Shown here piece after piece: positions 45,878 to 54,433 of a stretch of 64,000 nt of DNA. Source of the stretch: Hyphomicrobiales bacterium (lineage in GTDB: Bacteria; Pseudomonadota; Alphaproteobacteria; Rhizobiales; Xanthobacteraceae); the NCBI GenBank assembly GCA_017305665.1, contig JAFKKH010000020.1:62001-126000 (forward strand), written 5' to 3'. Each line of letters starts with the position of its first letter. The stretch's first letter is position 1. The notes below the pieces were generated by a model. It had not been told where the DNA came from and did not search any database. It saw only the letters and a program-made list of their open reading frames with translations. The position numbers were made by a program, and so were the translations under genes.

Positions 45878-46677
45878 CGGTCTGTTTCCGGTTCGATCTG
45901 ATCGGCCGTCCCAGTCAGCCGGTTGAACGCCTCGCGCAAATCGGTACCGCCAGACCGATCTATCACGTCGCGCACCGTGCCCTGCGCAAGCACCCGACCC
46001 TTGTGCAGCACCACGACGTCGTCGCCGTCGCTGACCTCGTCGATCAAGTGCGTCGCCCAGAGCACGCCGATACCCTGCTCCACCGACAAGCGGCGAACGT
46101 GATCGAGAATATCGGCACGCGCCTTGATATCGAGACCGACGGTGGGCTCATCCAACAGCAACAGGCGTGGCTGATGGAGCAGCGAACGGGCGATCTCGAT
46201 ACGCCGCATTTGGCCGATGGAAAGATTGCCGACGCGATCGAGGCTGCGGTCGGCCATGGCGACCCGATCCAGTACCTGCGCAATCAACTCGTTGGCGCGC
46301 CTGGTACCGATGCCATGCAGGGCGGCGTGGTACATCAGGTTCTGCCGCACCGAAATGTCGATGTCGAGTGCGCGAGACTGAAACACGACTCCAAGCTGGC
46401 TCAACGCCGCACCGGCTTCACGCCCGACATCATGGCCAAAGATGCGTATTTGACCCGACCGGATCGCGTAGAGCCGCGTAATCAGGGAAAACAGCGTCGA
46501 CTTGCCGGCACCGTTCAATCCAAGCAACACCGTAAACGACGACTGCCGAACATCCAGTCTCACGTCGTTCAACGCAACGCGCGCACCATAGCGATGGCTA
46601 ACGTTGTCAACCGCAAGCGCCGAAATCTGAGCACGATCGAATGGCGTCATGACCATTCCCGAAAATTCCGTACCCAT
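45874..46677 (-). CDS. ABC-2-type transporter ATPase linked to quinoproteins
   Basis: A 267-aa ATPase with Walker A (GLNGAGKST), signature (LSIGQMRR), Walker B (LLLLDEPTVGLD) and switch histidine (WATHLIDE). It is the partner of the ABC-2 permease, with an ATGA overlap. It resembles the ATPase of PQQ-linked ABC systems (LutE-like). A shorter start at an internal ATG (MTPFDRAQ) is possible. Confidence 0.88.
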   Translation of the reverse strand: MGTEFSGMVMTPFDRAQISALAVDNVSHRYGARVALNDVRLDVRQSSFTVLLGLNGAGKSTLFSLITRLYAIRSGQIRIFGHDVGREAGAALSQLGVVFQSRALDIDISVRQNLMYHAALHGIGTRRANELIAQVLDRVAMADRSLDRVGNLSIGQMRRIEIARSLLHQPRLLLLDEPTVGLDIKARADILDHVRRLSVEQGIGVLWATHLIDEVSDGDDVVVLHKGRVLAQGTVRDVIDRSGGTDLREAFNRLTGTADQIEPETDR

Positions 46678-46996
46678 TCATAGGCCGACGGGCGGATATT
46701 TCAAAATGAAGAGGCCAGCACCATCAAGAGCCGATGAAGCGCACTATGCGATCCGTTCTCGACACACGACCTTGTGAAGCTCGAAAGTGGCGATTTAGCT
46801 TACGGCATTCGCGGCAGCAAGATGGCCAACATGCATAATGCGCCTGACGCTACGACCAAAAGCTAGTCTCGAGTTTTCGAGCATTACCGGACCCAAGCTT
46901 GACCTCGATAGTTGGTCCTGACAAAATTGTTCACCTTCCGCAGTGCAACTTCGCCATTCCAATTGGATAAAGCCGCAATCAAAAACGGGTGAGCCA
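46678..46996. promoter_or_regulatory. Divergent region between the ABC ATPase and a cytochrome c gene
   Basis: About 320 bp with no supported gene. It should contain promoters for the minus-strand ABC/receptor genes and the plus-strand cytochrome. A weak 5-bp stem (CTCGA-N4-TCGAG, near 46870) is the only repeat I noticed. Confidence 0.45.
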
Positions 46997-47389
46997 GTGA
47001 CACAATATCGGATTTACGCATTCGCAGCTTTCGCTCTGGCATTCTCGATTGGCGCGGCAAACGCTCAGGATGCGGCGCTCGGCGAAAAGGTGTTTGTCAA
47101 ATGCAAGGCCTGTCACCAGATCGGCGAAGGCGCCAAAAACGCCGTCGGACCGGTGCTGAATGGTGTGGTCGGCCGCAAAGCCGGCTCCTATCCAGGTTAT
47201 TCCTACAGCGATGCCAACAAAAAATCAGGACTTACCTGGGATGAGGCGACCCTGAAGGAATATCTGAAGAATCCCCGGGTCAAGGTTCCCGGCACCAAGA
47301 TGATCTTCCCCGGTCTGACCAAGGAAGCGGACATCGACAATGTCATCGCCTATCTCAAGCAGTTCGGGGCCGACGGCAAGAAATCCTGA
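46997..47389 (+). CDS. Class I c-type cytochrome
   Basis: About 130 aa. A signal peptide (RIYAFAAFALAFSIGAANA) leads to a mature cytochrome of the c2/c550 type with one CKACH haem site and the sixth-ligand methionine in PGTKMIFPG. The GTG at 46997 is the likely start, with GGGTGAG upstream. It is probably a periplasmic electron carrier between XoxG or another quinoprotein and the terminal oxidase (inference). Confidence 0.88.
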   Translation: MTQYRIYAFAAFALAFSIGAANAQDAALGEKVFVKCKACHQIGEGAKNAVGPVLNGVVGRKAGSYPGYSYSDANKKSGLTWDEATLKEYLKNPRVKVPGTKMIFPGLTKEADIDNVIAYLKQFGADGKKS

Positions 47390-47771
47390 GCGGCACAATT
47401 CTGAACTGAAGACTAACCTGCGCGGTTTGCTTTGGCTTACGGCTGTGTCAGTGGCATGGATTTCCATTGCCGCGCCGCACGCTCAAGCCGAGGATCTCAA
47501 CGATTATCCGACATCTGCGCGTGCCGACTACGTTTTTGCTTGCATGAAAGCCAATGGCGAGACGCAGGAACTCCTGCGGAAATGCTCCTGCTCGATCGAC
47601 GTGATCGCCTCGATCATTCCGTACGATCACTATGTCACAGCCGAGACCATTCTTTCGATGTCGCAGGTTACAGGCCCGGTCGGGTCCGAATTCAGGTCGA
47701 CCGAGCAGGCCCGACTTGCCTTGCAGAATTTCCGCCGCGCGCAAGCGGAAGCAGAAATCCGCTGCTTCTGA
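47340..47771 (+). CDS. Exported small cysteine protein of unknown function
   Basis: The convincing part is a signal peptide (LWLTAVSVAWISIAAPHAQA) and a mature chain of about 93 aa with four cysteines (YVFACMKANGETQELLRKCSCSID, and Cys next to last). The open frame begins at 47340, inside the cytochrome gene, but the true start is probably a non-ATG codon near 47406-47427. It is directly downstream of the cytochrome, in the same transcript. No family is known to me. Confidence 0.65.
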   Translation: MSSPISSSSGPTARNPERHNSELKTNLRGLLWLTAVSVAWISIAAPHAQAEDLNDYPTSARADYVFACMKANGETQELLRKCSCSIDVIASIIPYDHYVTAETILSMSQVTGPVGSEFRSTEQARLALQNFRRAQAEAEIRCF

Positions 47772-47809
47772 ACCAATGACCCCCAATGCCGGCTGTCAGG
47801 ACGCCAGCG

Positions 47810-48661
47810 CTACAGCATCGACTTCTCGACACTCCATTCGTTCTTGAAGATATGCTTGCTGGTATCGACCGCCTCGACGCGGAAGTGACCGGTGCCATTG
47901 GGCTCGTAGTTAAAGCGAATGTTCGGATCTTCCGAAATCGAAATCCCGCCGTCCATCTCCACCATCAGTTCGTCGCCCTGCCAGATCTTGAGATCTTGGA
48001 TAAAGAACGGCGGAATGTAGAGCCGCGTCAGCTGATCCATTTGCAATCCGGAATTCTGCGGATGACGCACCATGATTTGCGCTTCTGGCGCTGCGCTGGC
48101 TTGTTGCGGGAAAGCGCGGAATTTCATCTGGCCAAGCATCGACTTGGTCGCATCTGAATTCGAAGCCGCCGGCGCCGAACAACCGCCGGATGCCTTCACG
48201 AACGTCTTGACGCCATAGAGCTTGCCATCACTGAGCTCGGCGATCAGGCGAACGTAGGAATACGAATTGACCCGAACCCGCGTCGAAATCGACGTCACGC
48301 CAGCATGGGGGCCGATCGTGAAGGTGCCGGCGACAGGCGCTGGATTTTCATCGATCACCAGCGTCAGCGATTTCAGGGTGCGCTTGTCGCCGCCGCTAAG
48401 GTTGACGCGCATGCCTACCGGTACGACCGCGGCGTCTTCCGCACGACGCGGCGCATCAAGCGTCACCAAACCCGACCCGTCGAGAATGGGGCGACCCTTG
48501 AAGATATCTCCCTTGATGCTGTTCCAGGTTTCTTCCGATGGCTGGTCCTGGCTGGCAGCGGCTTGGGCATTCACCCGCGACAACCCAACCAAATTCGGCA
48601 GTCCACCGAAACACAGCGCGGCCATCAAGGTCGGAGCGATCACTCTGGAAAAAATCGACAT
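47810..48661 (-). CDS. SoxYZ-like carrier protein linked to quinoproteins
   Basis: About 283 aa. A signal peptide ends near RVNAQA. A SoxY-like domain (PILDGSGLVTLDAPRRAEDAAVVPV) ends with the cysteine motif SGGCSAP (Cys161), like the GGCGG carrier cysteine of SoxY. A SoxZ-like domain follows (FFIQDLKIWQGDELMVEMDGGISISEDPNIRFNY). SoxYZ holds sulfur intermediates on this cysteine in thiosulfate oxidation; here a fused copy occurs without other Sox genes. The ATG at 48661 follows AAGGAA; the frame opens at 48724. Confidence 0.9.
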   Translation of the reverse strand: MSIFSRVIAPTLMAALCFGGLPNLVGLSRVNAQAAASQDQPSEETWNSIKGDIFKGRPILDGSGLVTLDAPRRAEDAAVVPVGMRVNLSGGDKRTLKSLTLVIDENPAPVAGTFTIGPHAGVTSISTRVRVNSYSYVRLIAELSDGKLYGVKTFVKASGGCSAPAASNSDATKSMLGQMKFRAFPQQASAAPEAQIMVRHPQNSGLQMDQLTRLYIPPFFIQDLKIWQGDELMVEMDGGISISEDPNIRFNYEPNGTGHFRVEAVDTSKHIFKNEWSVEKSML

Positions 48662-48730
48662 GGTCGAATTCCTTTTCCACAAGGGAGCCACGGTAAATTT
48701 ATCCAAAACCTCCTCCTGCGACAAGAACGG

Positions 48731-49747
48731 TCATTCCCATTCGAGTTCACCGAACACGGCAATGACATTGCGCGAACCGTACTCATCGAACAACTTCCAC
48801 TGCGATTGCTGACTTCTGCCGGCTATTTCTGCCGCCCTGGTCAGAGGTACCCCCTTCGCAATCAGGCCGCGCACTTCCTTGACCAGATTTTCGAAATAAC
48901 GCTGCTCGTTTGTAACCGCGCCACGCCAATCGGCCACGACCGGTCCATGTCCTGGAACGACGCGCGCAGCCGGCATGCGCAACAATTTCGGCATGTCAGC
49001 GAGAAAGCCGCGGACACTGCCATCGATCACCGGCAGATGTTCGACAAACAACAAATCGCCCGCAAATAGCGTCGAACTGGCATCGTCGAATACCGTGAGA
49101 TCATTGTCGGTATGTCCGGGTGGCCACGCCTTTAACGTCAACGTGCGGTTGCCTAGATCAATTTTCATTTCATCATCGACGAGCAACGTCGGCGGAACGA
49201 TCTTTACCTCATCGATCAGGGAATCGCCGAGCACGCTGCGAAATGCCTTGAGATAATAATCGCCCCGCGCCGTCAACGCACGCGGCAAATTCTTGTGTCC
49301 AACAAAGATAGTTCGCTCTCGTGCAAGAGAATTTCCCTCTCGCACAAATGCAGCATTGCCGAAAATGTGATCGGGGTGAACATGTGTATTGATGACGTAG
49401 CGAATAGGCTTCGGCGTCACGGAGCGGATCGCAGCAAGGAAGCGTGCGCCTTCGCGAGCACTTCCGCCAGTGTCGATCACGGCCACAGCATCATCGCCAA
49501 CGATGAAGCCAACATTGGCCGCGTCGCCCTGGTTGGCCTCGTTCATCATAGCGATATGACCAATGTGAACAAACACGCCCGGCGCGATCTCGGAGATTTG
49601 CAACGGCGTCAGCGACGTTTCCGATTGTGCATCGCAATCGAAAGAGCCCAGAACGAAAAAGAAAACGACAGCGAGGAAAGCGCTCGTAACGTATCGAGGC
49701 CAAGCGAAATCCCTATAAAAATAGGCCTTTCCAACCATTGCGGCCAT
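48731..49747 (-). CDS. SoxH-related metallo-beta-lactamase-fold hydrolase
   Basis: About 338 aa. An N-terminal membrane or signal segment ([22 protein letters not shown]) is followed by an MBL fold with the zinc motif [34 protein letters not shown] and VVPGHGPV. It matches the 'quinoprotein relay system' hydrolase group. It lies 69 bp upstream of the SoxYZ-like gene on the same strand and probably acts on a group carried by that protein (inference). The frame opens at 49936; the chosen ATG gives the signal-like N-terminus. Confidence 0.87.
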   Translation of the reverse strand: MAAMVGKAYFYRDFAWPRYVTSAFLAVVFFFVLGSFDCDAQSETSLTPLQISEIAPGVFVHIGHIAMMNEANQGDAANVGFIVGDDAVAVIDTGGSAREGARFLAAIRSVTPKPIRYVINTHVHPDHIFGNAAFVREGNSLARERTIFVGHKNLPRALTARGDYYLKAFRSVLGDSLIDEVKIVPPTLLVDDEMKIDLGNRTLTLKAWPPGHTDNDLTVFDDASSTLFAGDLLFVEHLPVIDGSVRGFLADMPKLLRMPAARVVPGHGPVVADWRGAVTNEQRYFENLVKEVRGLIAKGVPLTRAAEIAGRSQQSQWKLFDEYGSRNVIAVFGELEWE

Positions 49748-50113
49748 AGGACGTCGAGAAGTCCTCGACCTGGTGACGCGACTTTGCGTGTGACCACTCG
49801 CATGGAGCAGCGCGCCGTAAGCTGCTCGTCGTGCTTCGCAACTGTCAGGTTTGATTGACATCATTGCTCCGCGTATCAACCTTTGGGTTCCTACGCACGC
49901 TGCAGCGCAAGGGATCGCCGATCTGTTCCAAATCATACCTTGCTTATGACGGACCAGTTACCTAATCTTTTTTCGCTTTCACTCGCTGCCTGCAGCGCTA
50001 CGCGACACCAGCAATTCTTTATCCAGATGAGACTAATGATGCTCCTGGAGAATTTGCACGTATCGCAGCAAGGCCAGCGCTCCAAAAGCCGACGCCAGTC
50101 ACGCAGGTATCAG
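49748..50113. promoter_or_regulatory. Divergent region between the SoxH-like and XoxJ-like genes
   Basis: About 366 bp with no firm gene. Both flanking genes have open frames running into it, but their translations lack motifs. A 6-bp perfect stem (GTCGAG-N5-CTCGAC, 49753-49769) lies just upstream of the SoxH-like start. Confidence 0.4.
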
Positions 50114-51049
50114 ATGAACGCAACCCATGCCCAAGACTTCGTTCGGCCTTTGCCACGGTCATCGACCCGAACGGCGATTGTGATTGCCGCACTCGGTATG
50201 CTGACTTGCGGATTGATTACGCTCCTGCCGGTCAAGGCCCTTGCGCAAACACCTATGCAGGACAACAAAGCCGGCTCGCTCGAACTCGTCGATCCTGACG
50301 TGTTTCGCGCCTGTGGTGATCCGCGCAACCTGCCGTTCTCGAACGACAAGAGCGAAGGCTTTGAAAATAAGCTCGCTGAATTGTTCGCTGCCAAGCTCGG
50401 CAAAAAACTCAGCTACACGTATTTCCCGCAAGCTACGGGTTTTGTCCGGATGACGCTCGGCTCATACCGTTGCGATGTGATCATAGGATTCCCGCAAGGC
50501 GACGATCAGGCGCAGGCAACCATCCCCTACTACCGAACGACCTATGCCCTGATCACTAAACGCGGTAGCGGACTTGAAGATGTCACCGCCATCAACGACC
50601 CACGGCTCAAGGGCAAACGGATCGGCGTCGTCGCCAAGACGCCACCAAGCACCTATATGGCAGCCAACGGCCTTTTGGGGCACGCCAAATCCTATCCGCT
50701 ATTCATCGACACGCGCGCGGACTCTTCTGCGCAAGCCATGATCGACGATCTCAATCAAGGCAACATCGATTGCGGCATATTGTGGGGGCCGATGGCAGGC
50801 TATTACGCTGCCAAAGCCAACCCGCCCTTAGTAGTGGTGCCGCTGGTGAAGGAGACCACGGGTCCACAAATGATGTATCGGATCGGCATGGCTGTCCGTC
50901 CGGCAGATCAGGAGTGGAAACGCACGCTCAACAAGCTGATTACGGAGAACCAGGTTGAGATCAACAAGCTCCTGATCAGCTACAACATCCCGATTCTCGA
51001 TGAAACCAATAAACCGATCACATCAGAGACGCTTTCCAAACGGCCATGA
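50114..51049 (+). CDS. xoxJ: XoxJ-like periplasmic binding protein
   Basis: About 311 aa. A hydrophobic leader (TAIVIAALGMLTCGLITLLPVKALAQ) precedes a family 3 binding-protein fold (FRACGDPRNLPFSNDKSEGFENKLAELFAAKLGK, DVIIGFPQGDDQAQ, KGKRIGVVAKTPPSTYMA). This is the MxaJ/XoxJ group, which helps mature or activate the methanol dehydrogenase. XoxJ is usually next to xoxFG; here it is 20 kb away. The start at 50114 is a choice; the frame opens at 49883. Confidence 0.87.
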   Translation: MNATHAQDFVRPLPRSSTRTAIVIAALGMLTCGLITLLPVKALAQTPMQDNKAGSLELVDPDVFRACGDPRNLPFSNDKSEGFENKLAELFAAKLGKKLSYTYFPQATGFVRMTLGSYRCDVIIGFPQGDDQAQATIPYYRTTYALITKRGSGLEDVTAINDPRLKGKRIGVVAKTPPSTYMAANGLLGHAKSYPLFIDTRADSSAQAMIDDLNQGNIDCGILWGPMAGYYAAKANPPLVVVPLVKETTGPQMMYRIGMAVRPADQEWKRTLNKLITENQVEINKLLISYNIPILDETNKPITSETLSKRP

Positions 51050-51603
51050 TGAATCCCGCTGCTCTGACTGCATTTGCGATGATTGCATTTGCCGTCATGG
51101 GCGCTCGGGCGGCGGAAGTACTTGAGCCGAATGATTATCGTCTTGAGGATTATCGCGCGCCGACACCTGCAACGTTGCGGGGCGCCAGGGTCGTAGGGAC
51201 GCCAGAGGCGGAAAAAATCTGGCGGAGCCGTACCGCGTCTTTCATCGATGTGCTGCCGAGACCACCGCGGCCACGGAGCCTGCCGGAGGGAACGCTTTGG
51301 CACGACAAGCCGCGCGCCGATATTCCCGACAGCATTTGGTTGCCTGACACCGGCTACGGCAAGCTCGCGCCCAGCATGGCCGATTACTTTGCGAAGGGAT
51401 TGGAGAAAGCGACCCATGGCGATCACACCAGACTGATCGTGCTTTATTGTCTGACGGATTGCTGGATGTCGTGGAACGCAGCGAAGCGAGCGCTCTCGCT
51501 CGGCTACTCAAATGTTGCGTGGTATCGCGAAGGGACCGACGGCTGGCTTGCGGCCGGCCTGCCGCTGAAAGATGCCACGCCGGAGCCGCGCCCTGCCGAA
51601 TAG
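51046..51603 (+). CDS. CW-motif rhodanese-like protein linked to quinoproteins
   Basis: A 185-aa protein with a signal peptide (AALTAFAMIAFAVMGARA) and a rhodanese-like fold. The motif YCLTDCWMSWNAAKRALSLGY carries two cysteines before a Trp; the spacing here is C-x3-C-W. It matches the 'PQQ-dependent catabolism CXXCW' family. Its ATG overlaps the xoxJ-like stop (ATGA), so the two are coupled. A thiol or sulfur role together with the SoxYZ-like and SoxH-like proteins is plausible but unproven. Confidence 0.87.
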   Translation: MMNPAALTAFAMIAFAVMGARAAEVLEPNDYRLEDYRAPTPATLRGARVVGTPEAEKIWRSRTASFIDVLPRPPRPRSLPEGTLWHDKPRADIPDSIWLPDTGYGKLAPSMADYFAKGLEKATHGDHTRLIVLYCLTDCWMSWNAAKRALSLGYSNVAWYREGTDGWLAAGLPLKDATPEPRPAE

Positions 51604-51647
51604 CCGACTTCCCTTTCCCGATCTTCCCGATCGGGAACTTCTGGCCT

Positions 51648-52292
51648 TCATGGCTTTGACGAGTCGGCGTTCATGGCGTCCTGAATTGCACGTCCTAAAT
51701 CAAACAGTCGTTTCTCGATCAGGACAGGTACATCACATACATAGGATGTCGATTTCCGCCGATCCTCGAAGATGCGCGTCTGCCACGCAAGCCGGCTAGT
51801 GAGTTCCTGGACCTGCGTCTGATCGCCGTTCGATTTGTCCTGTATTTCCCGCAGCTTGTCCACTTCCTTACGGATGTCATCGGCGGCGGCCTTTTGCTTG
51901 CGCGAAAAACGCTCGATGCCGTTCATCACCTCGTCACGCTGCGCATCAAGCGTCGAGTACAAGGCGGCGAAAAGTGCTGTTCCTTTTTTCTGTCTTTCCG
52001 CGCTCGTGCCAACGACATAGTCAGCAATCAATTTCCGGGCATCCTCAATCGGAGTACGGCGAGCCGCCAGCCGCGATACCAGTTCGGCTTGTTTCGTGTC
52101 GACCGGTTTTGCCTGATCTCCAGTGTCGATCGACGGCCCGGCCCAGACGCTTGCAACTGCAATTCCCGGCACCTTCAGTTGCTGGCATGGCCAATCCGGA
52201 TACCGAGGGTCCAGCGCAAAGGCCGACTGAATCCAGCACGTGACAATCGCGGCCACGATGCAGCGCAAAAAGTTTCGCTTTGAAAGAGCCAC
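51648..52292 (-). CDS. Exported coiled-coil protein of unknown function
   Basis: About 214 aa. A signal peptide (LRCIVAAIVTCWIQSAFA) leads to DPRYPDWPCQQLKVP, a helical and charged middle (FSRKQKAAADDIRKEVDKLREIQDKSNGDQTQVQELTSRLAWQTRIFEDRR) likely to form a coiled coil, and a late Cys. The GTG at 52292 has AGGGAG about 9 bp upstream; the frame opens at 52349. It converges with the CW-motif gene and closes the quinoprotein island. No family recognised. Confidence 0.75.
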   Translation of the reverse strand: MALSKRNFLRCIVAAIVTCWIQSAFALDPRYPDWPCQQLKVPGIAVASVWAGPSIDTGDQAKPVDTKQAELVSRLAARRTPIEDARKLIADYVVGTSAERQKKGTALFAALYSTLDAQRDEVMNGIERFSRKQKAAADDIRKEVDKLREIQDKSNGDQTQVQELTSRLAWQTRIFEDRRKSTSYVCDVPVLIEKRLFDLGRAIQDAMNADSSKP

Positions 52293-52443
52293 GCTGCAAC
52301 TCCCTATGGTCAGCAACCGCCCCCTCGTCTCGCCGACGCCAGACATCATAGAAGCTATTCTATATCCATCACCCGCCGCAATTGGGTTTTCTAATCAAAC
52401 TTGGCCGCCGGCTAAGCGAGAAAAATTTACCCGAAAGAAAATT

Positions 52444-53256
52444 TTACGGAAAGTGACGTTGAATGGTGGCACGCATCGCGCGGATGATACGCTTCTTTTG
52501 ACGGTCGATGTCCTCGATCCAGCCGGACACGCCAATGGCGAGAGACCTCTGAGCGCGCCCCTCCGTCAACGGCAGCCGCATCGAAATATGCCCGCCGCCT
52601 GGCGTCACCAACTCGCGTGAGAAGAAATAACCCTGGCGGCGAAACTCCCTCACGTTCTCGAGAACCTGCTTGATCTCCAGTTTGTGGGTCTGCTGCTCGG
52701 CCGCCGTCCTTCGAACGAGAATCCGGATTTCGTCATCGGGAACGTCACGCAGAAGCGCGAAACCCGCGGCCGACCATACCAGCAAACGATTGGTTCCTGT
52801 CGGCGTGTGCAGCCGCAACGTGCTGTTGATCGCCTGAATGACGTGGACATATTGCGCATAGATCCCGTTGCGCAACGCAACAGTGATCGTTGCGCCGGTC
52901 TCCGCGCTGAGTTCATCCATCAGGCGCCCGACCGTGCCGTTTGCCGCCATCCCGTTCGCGATCCACGAACCCAATAATGCCACCTGCATGGTTGGGATAT
53001 AGGACCGATCGATGGAATCGAATTCCAGGTAACCGAGCTTTGTCAGACTTTGCAGCAATACCGACGTGGACGATTGGGGATAGCCCGCACGTTCGGCGAT
53101 CTCGCCAACCCGCATCCCGCGCTGCACGTCGTCGAATATCGCAAGAATGCGCAGCACGCGCGCAGCCGATTTGACCACCGCATGCTTTTCTGTCGTCGCA
53201 TCGACGACAGAAACTTCGCGCGCGCGGCGCGTCATGGATCGATTCTTCACTGGCAT
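52444..53256 (-). CDS. IclR-family transcriptional regulator
   Basis: A 270-aa protein with an N-terminal winged helix-turn-helix (AARVLRILAIFDDVQRGMRVGEIAERAGYPQSSTSVLLQSLTKLGYL) and a C-terminal IclR effector domain (SLAIGVSGWIEDIDRQKKRIIRAMRATIQ). It lies 85 bp downstream of the acyl-CoA dehydrogenase genes on the same strand and probably controls that operon and perhaps the divergent TRAP genes. Confidence 0.92.
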   Translation of the reverse strand: MPVKNRSMTRRAREVSVVDATTEKHAVVKSAARVLRILAIFDDVQRGMRVGEIAERAGYPQSSTSVLLQSLTKLGYLEFDSIDRSYIPTMQVALLGSWIANGMAANGTVGRLMDELSAETGATITVALRNGIYAQYVHVIQAINSTLRLHTPTGTNRLLVWSAAGFALLRDVPDDEIRILVRRTAAEQQTHKLEIKQVLENVREFRRQGYFFSRELVTPGGGHISMRLPLTEGRAQRSLAIGVSGWIEDIDRQKKRIIRAMRATIQRHFP

Positions 53257-53341
53257 CCGGCAATCGCCTCGACCGTATCAACGTGTCGGCAAATCTTGCT
53301 TCAAGAGCCGGGCTGACGCAATTCAGCGCGTCGATTCGCGC

Positions 53342-54418
53342 TCAGCGAAACCCGGTAATCGACGGCCACAGCGCTTCGCCGCCCATCGCGCAGACGTTCC
53401 GGCCGATCCATTCCTGCCAATAACTTTCCGAGCCGCCCTCATCGCGCCACGACCAAAGGCGGCGCGTGACGAAGTGCAACGCATGCTCGTGGGTAAATCC
53501 CATCGCGCCGTGAACCTGATGGCATACCGCAGCGACATGCCCCGCCGCTTCGCCGCACCGCGATTTCGCGACCGCAATTGCAAAGCGGTCGCCGGCGAAG
53601 ATGTCACTCTCGCCCATGGCGTCGGCCGCGGCCGACGCCGCAGCAAAATGTCCTGCGGCGACGGCCAGCATATGCTGAATGGCTTGAAACTTTCCGATTG
53701 GTCGACCGAACTGCACGCGTTCGTTGGCATAGGTCAGCGCATAATCGAGCGCGCGCTCCATGCCGCCGACCATCTGCTGCACGCGTATCGCAGCCACGTA
53801 AGACAGAAGTCCATCGCCACCCAAGGTGTCCGGAGCCTTGAGGACCGCGTTAAGCGGTACGTCGATCCGATCCAGTTGCAGATTATCGCGTGGCTCGTAC
53901 GCGACGTTGCGCCGGCGCTGATTGGTTCCAACCGTATCGCGCTCTACATGCGCAAGGTAACCCACCCCCTTCTCGTCGCGCGCAAAAATCACGAGATGAC
54001 GGACATCGCCGCCCCAGGGCACATGGCCGATCGTGCCGTTCAGTGTTGCGCCTTCGCGGTTGAAGGCGATCGCGATCCTGTCGTCCGCGGTAACGGGCGC
54101 AAAGGTCGTCGGTCCGTCGAGCAGCGAACCTCCGGCCTCGACCCACAGGTGATTGGCGACCATCGTCTCGGCAAGCGGTAACGGCAACGCATGATAGCCC
54201 ATCCGCCGCATCAGACTCATGGCGTCCGCCGGCGCGAGGCCGAGACCGCCGGAGGCCTCAGCGACCATGGCGTGAGGAAGGCCGGCTTCACTGACGGCCT
54301 CCCACAATCCTTCCTGCCACTCGCCGCTGTCGGCTGCCGTCAGCACGTCCTTGGACACCTGCTTTTCGAACAGGCGCCCCACCTGCTCGATCATGATCTT
54401 TGAGAAATCTTCCGACAT
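53342..54418 (-). CDS. Acyl-CoA dehydrogenase, small-subunit-like
   Basis: A 358-aa acyl-CoA dehydrogenase with an early helical domain (SEAGLPHAMVAEASGGLGLAPADAMSLMRRMGYHALPLP) and a late FAD-binding helical part (ALTYANERVQFGRPIGKFQAIQHMLA). It is somewhat short and, with the next gene upstream, forms a pair. Such pairs make heteromeric enzymes, as PimC/PimD do in pimelate breakdown. GGAGG precedes the ATG, 15 bp after the partner gene. Confidence 0.9.
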   Translation of the reverse strand: MSEDFSKIMIEQVGRLFEKQVSKDVLTAADSGEWQEGLWEAVSEAGLPHAMVAEASGGLGLAPADAMSLMRRMGYHALPLPLAETMVANHLWVEAGGSLLDGPTTFAPVTADDRIAIAFNREGATLNGTIGHVPWGGDVRHLVIFARDEKGVGYLAHVERDTVGTNQRRRNVAYEPRDNLQLDRIDVPLNAVLKAPDTLGGDGLLSYVAAIRVQQMVGGMERALDYALTYANERVQFGRPIGKFQAIQHMLAVAAGHFAAASAAADAMGESDIFAGDRFAIAVAKSRCGEAAGHVAAVCHQVHGAMGFTHEHALHFVTRRLWSWRDEGGSESYWQEWIGRNVCAMGGEALWPSITGFR

Positions 54419-54433
54419 GGCAACCTCCGAAAG

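Noticed and set aside
47810-49747. Reading the SoxYZ-like and SoxH-like genes as a thiosulfate-oxidation locus
   Set aside because: No soxA, soxX, soxB, soxC or soxD is present and the fused SoxYZ form belongs to quinoprotein islands.
49883-50113. N-terminal extension of the XoxJ-like protein
   Set aside because: The extra residues precede a clear signal-type leader and lack homology-like sequence.
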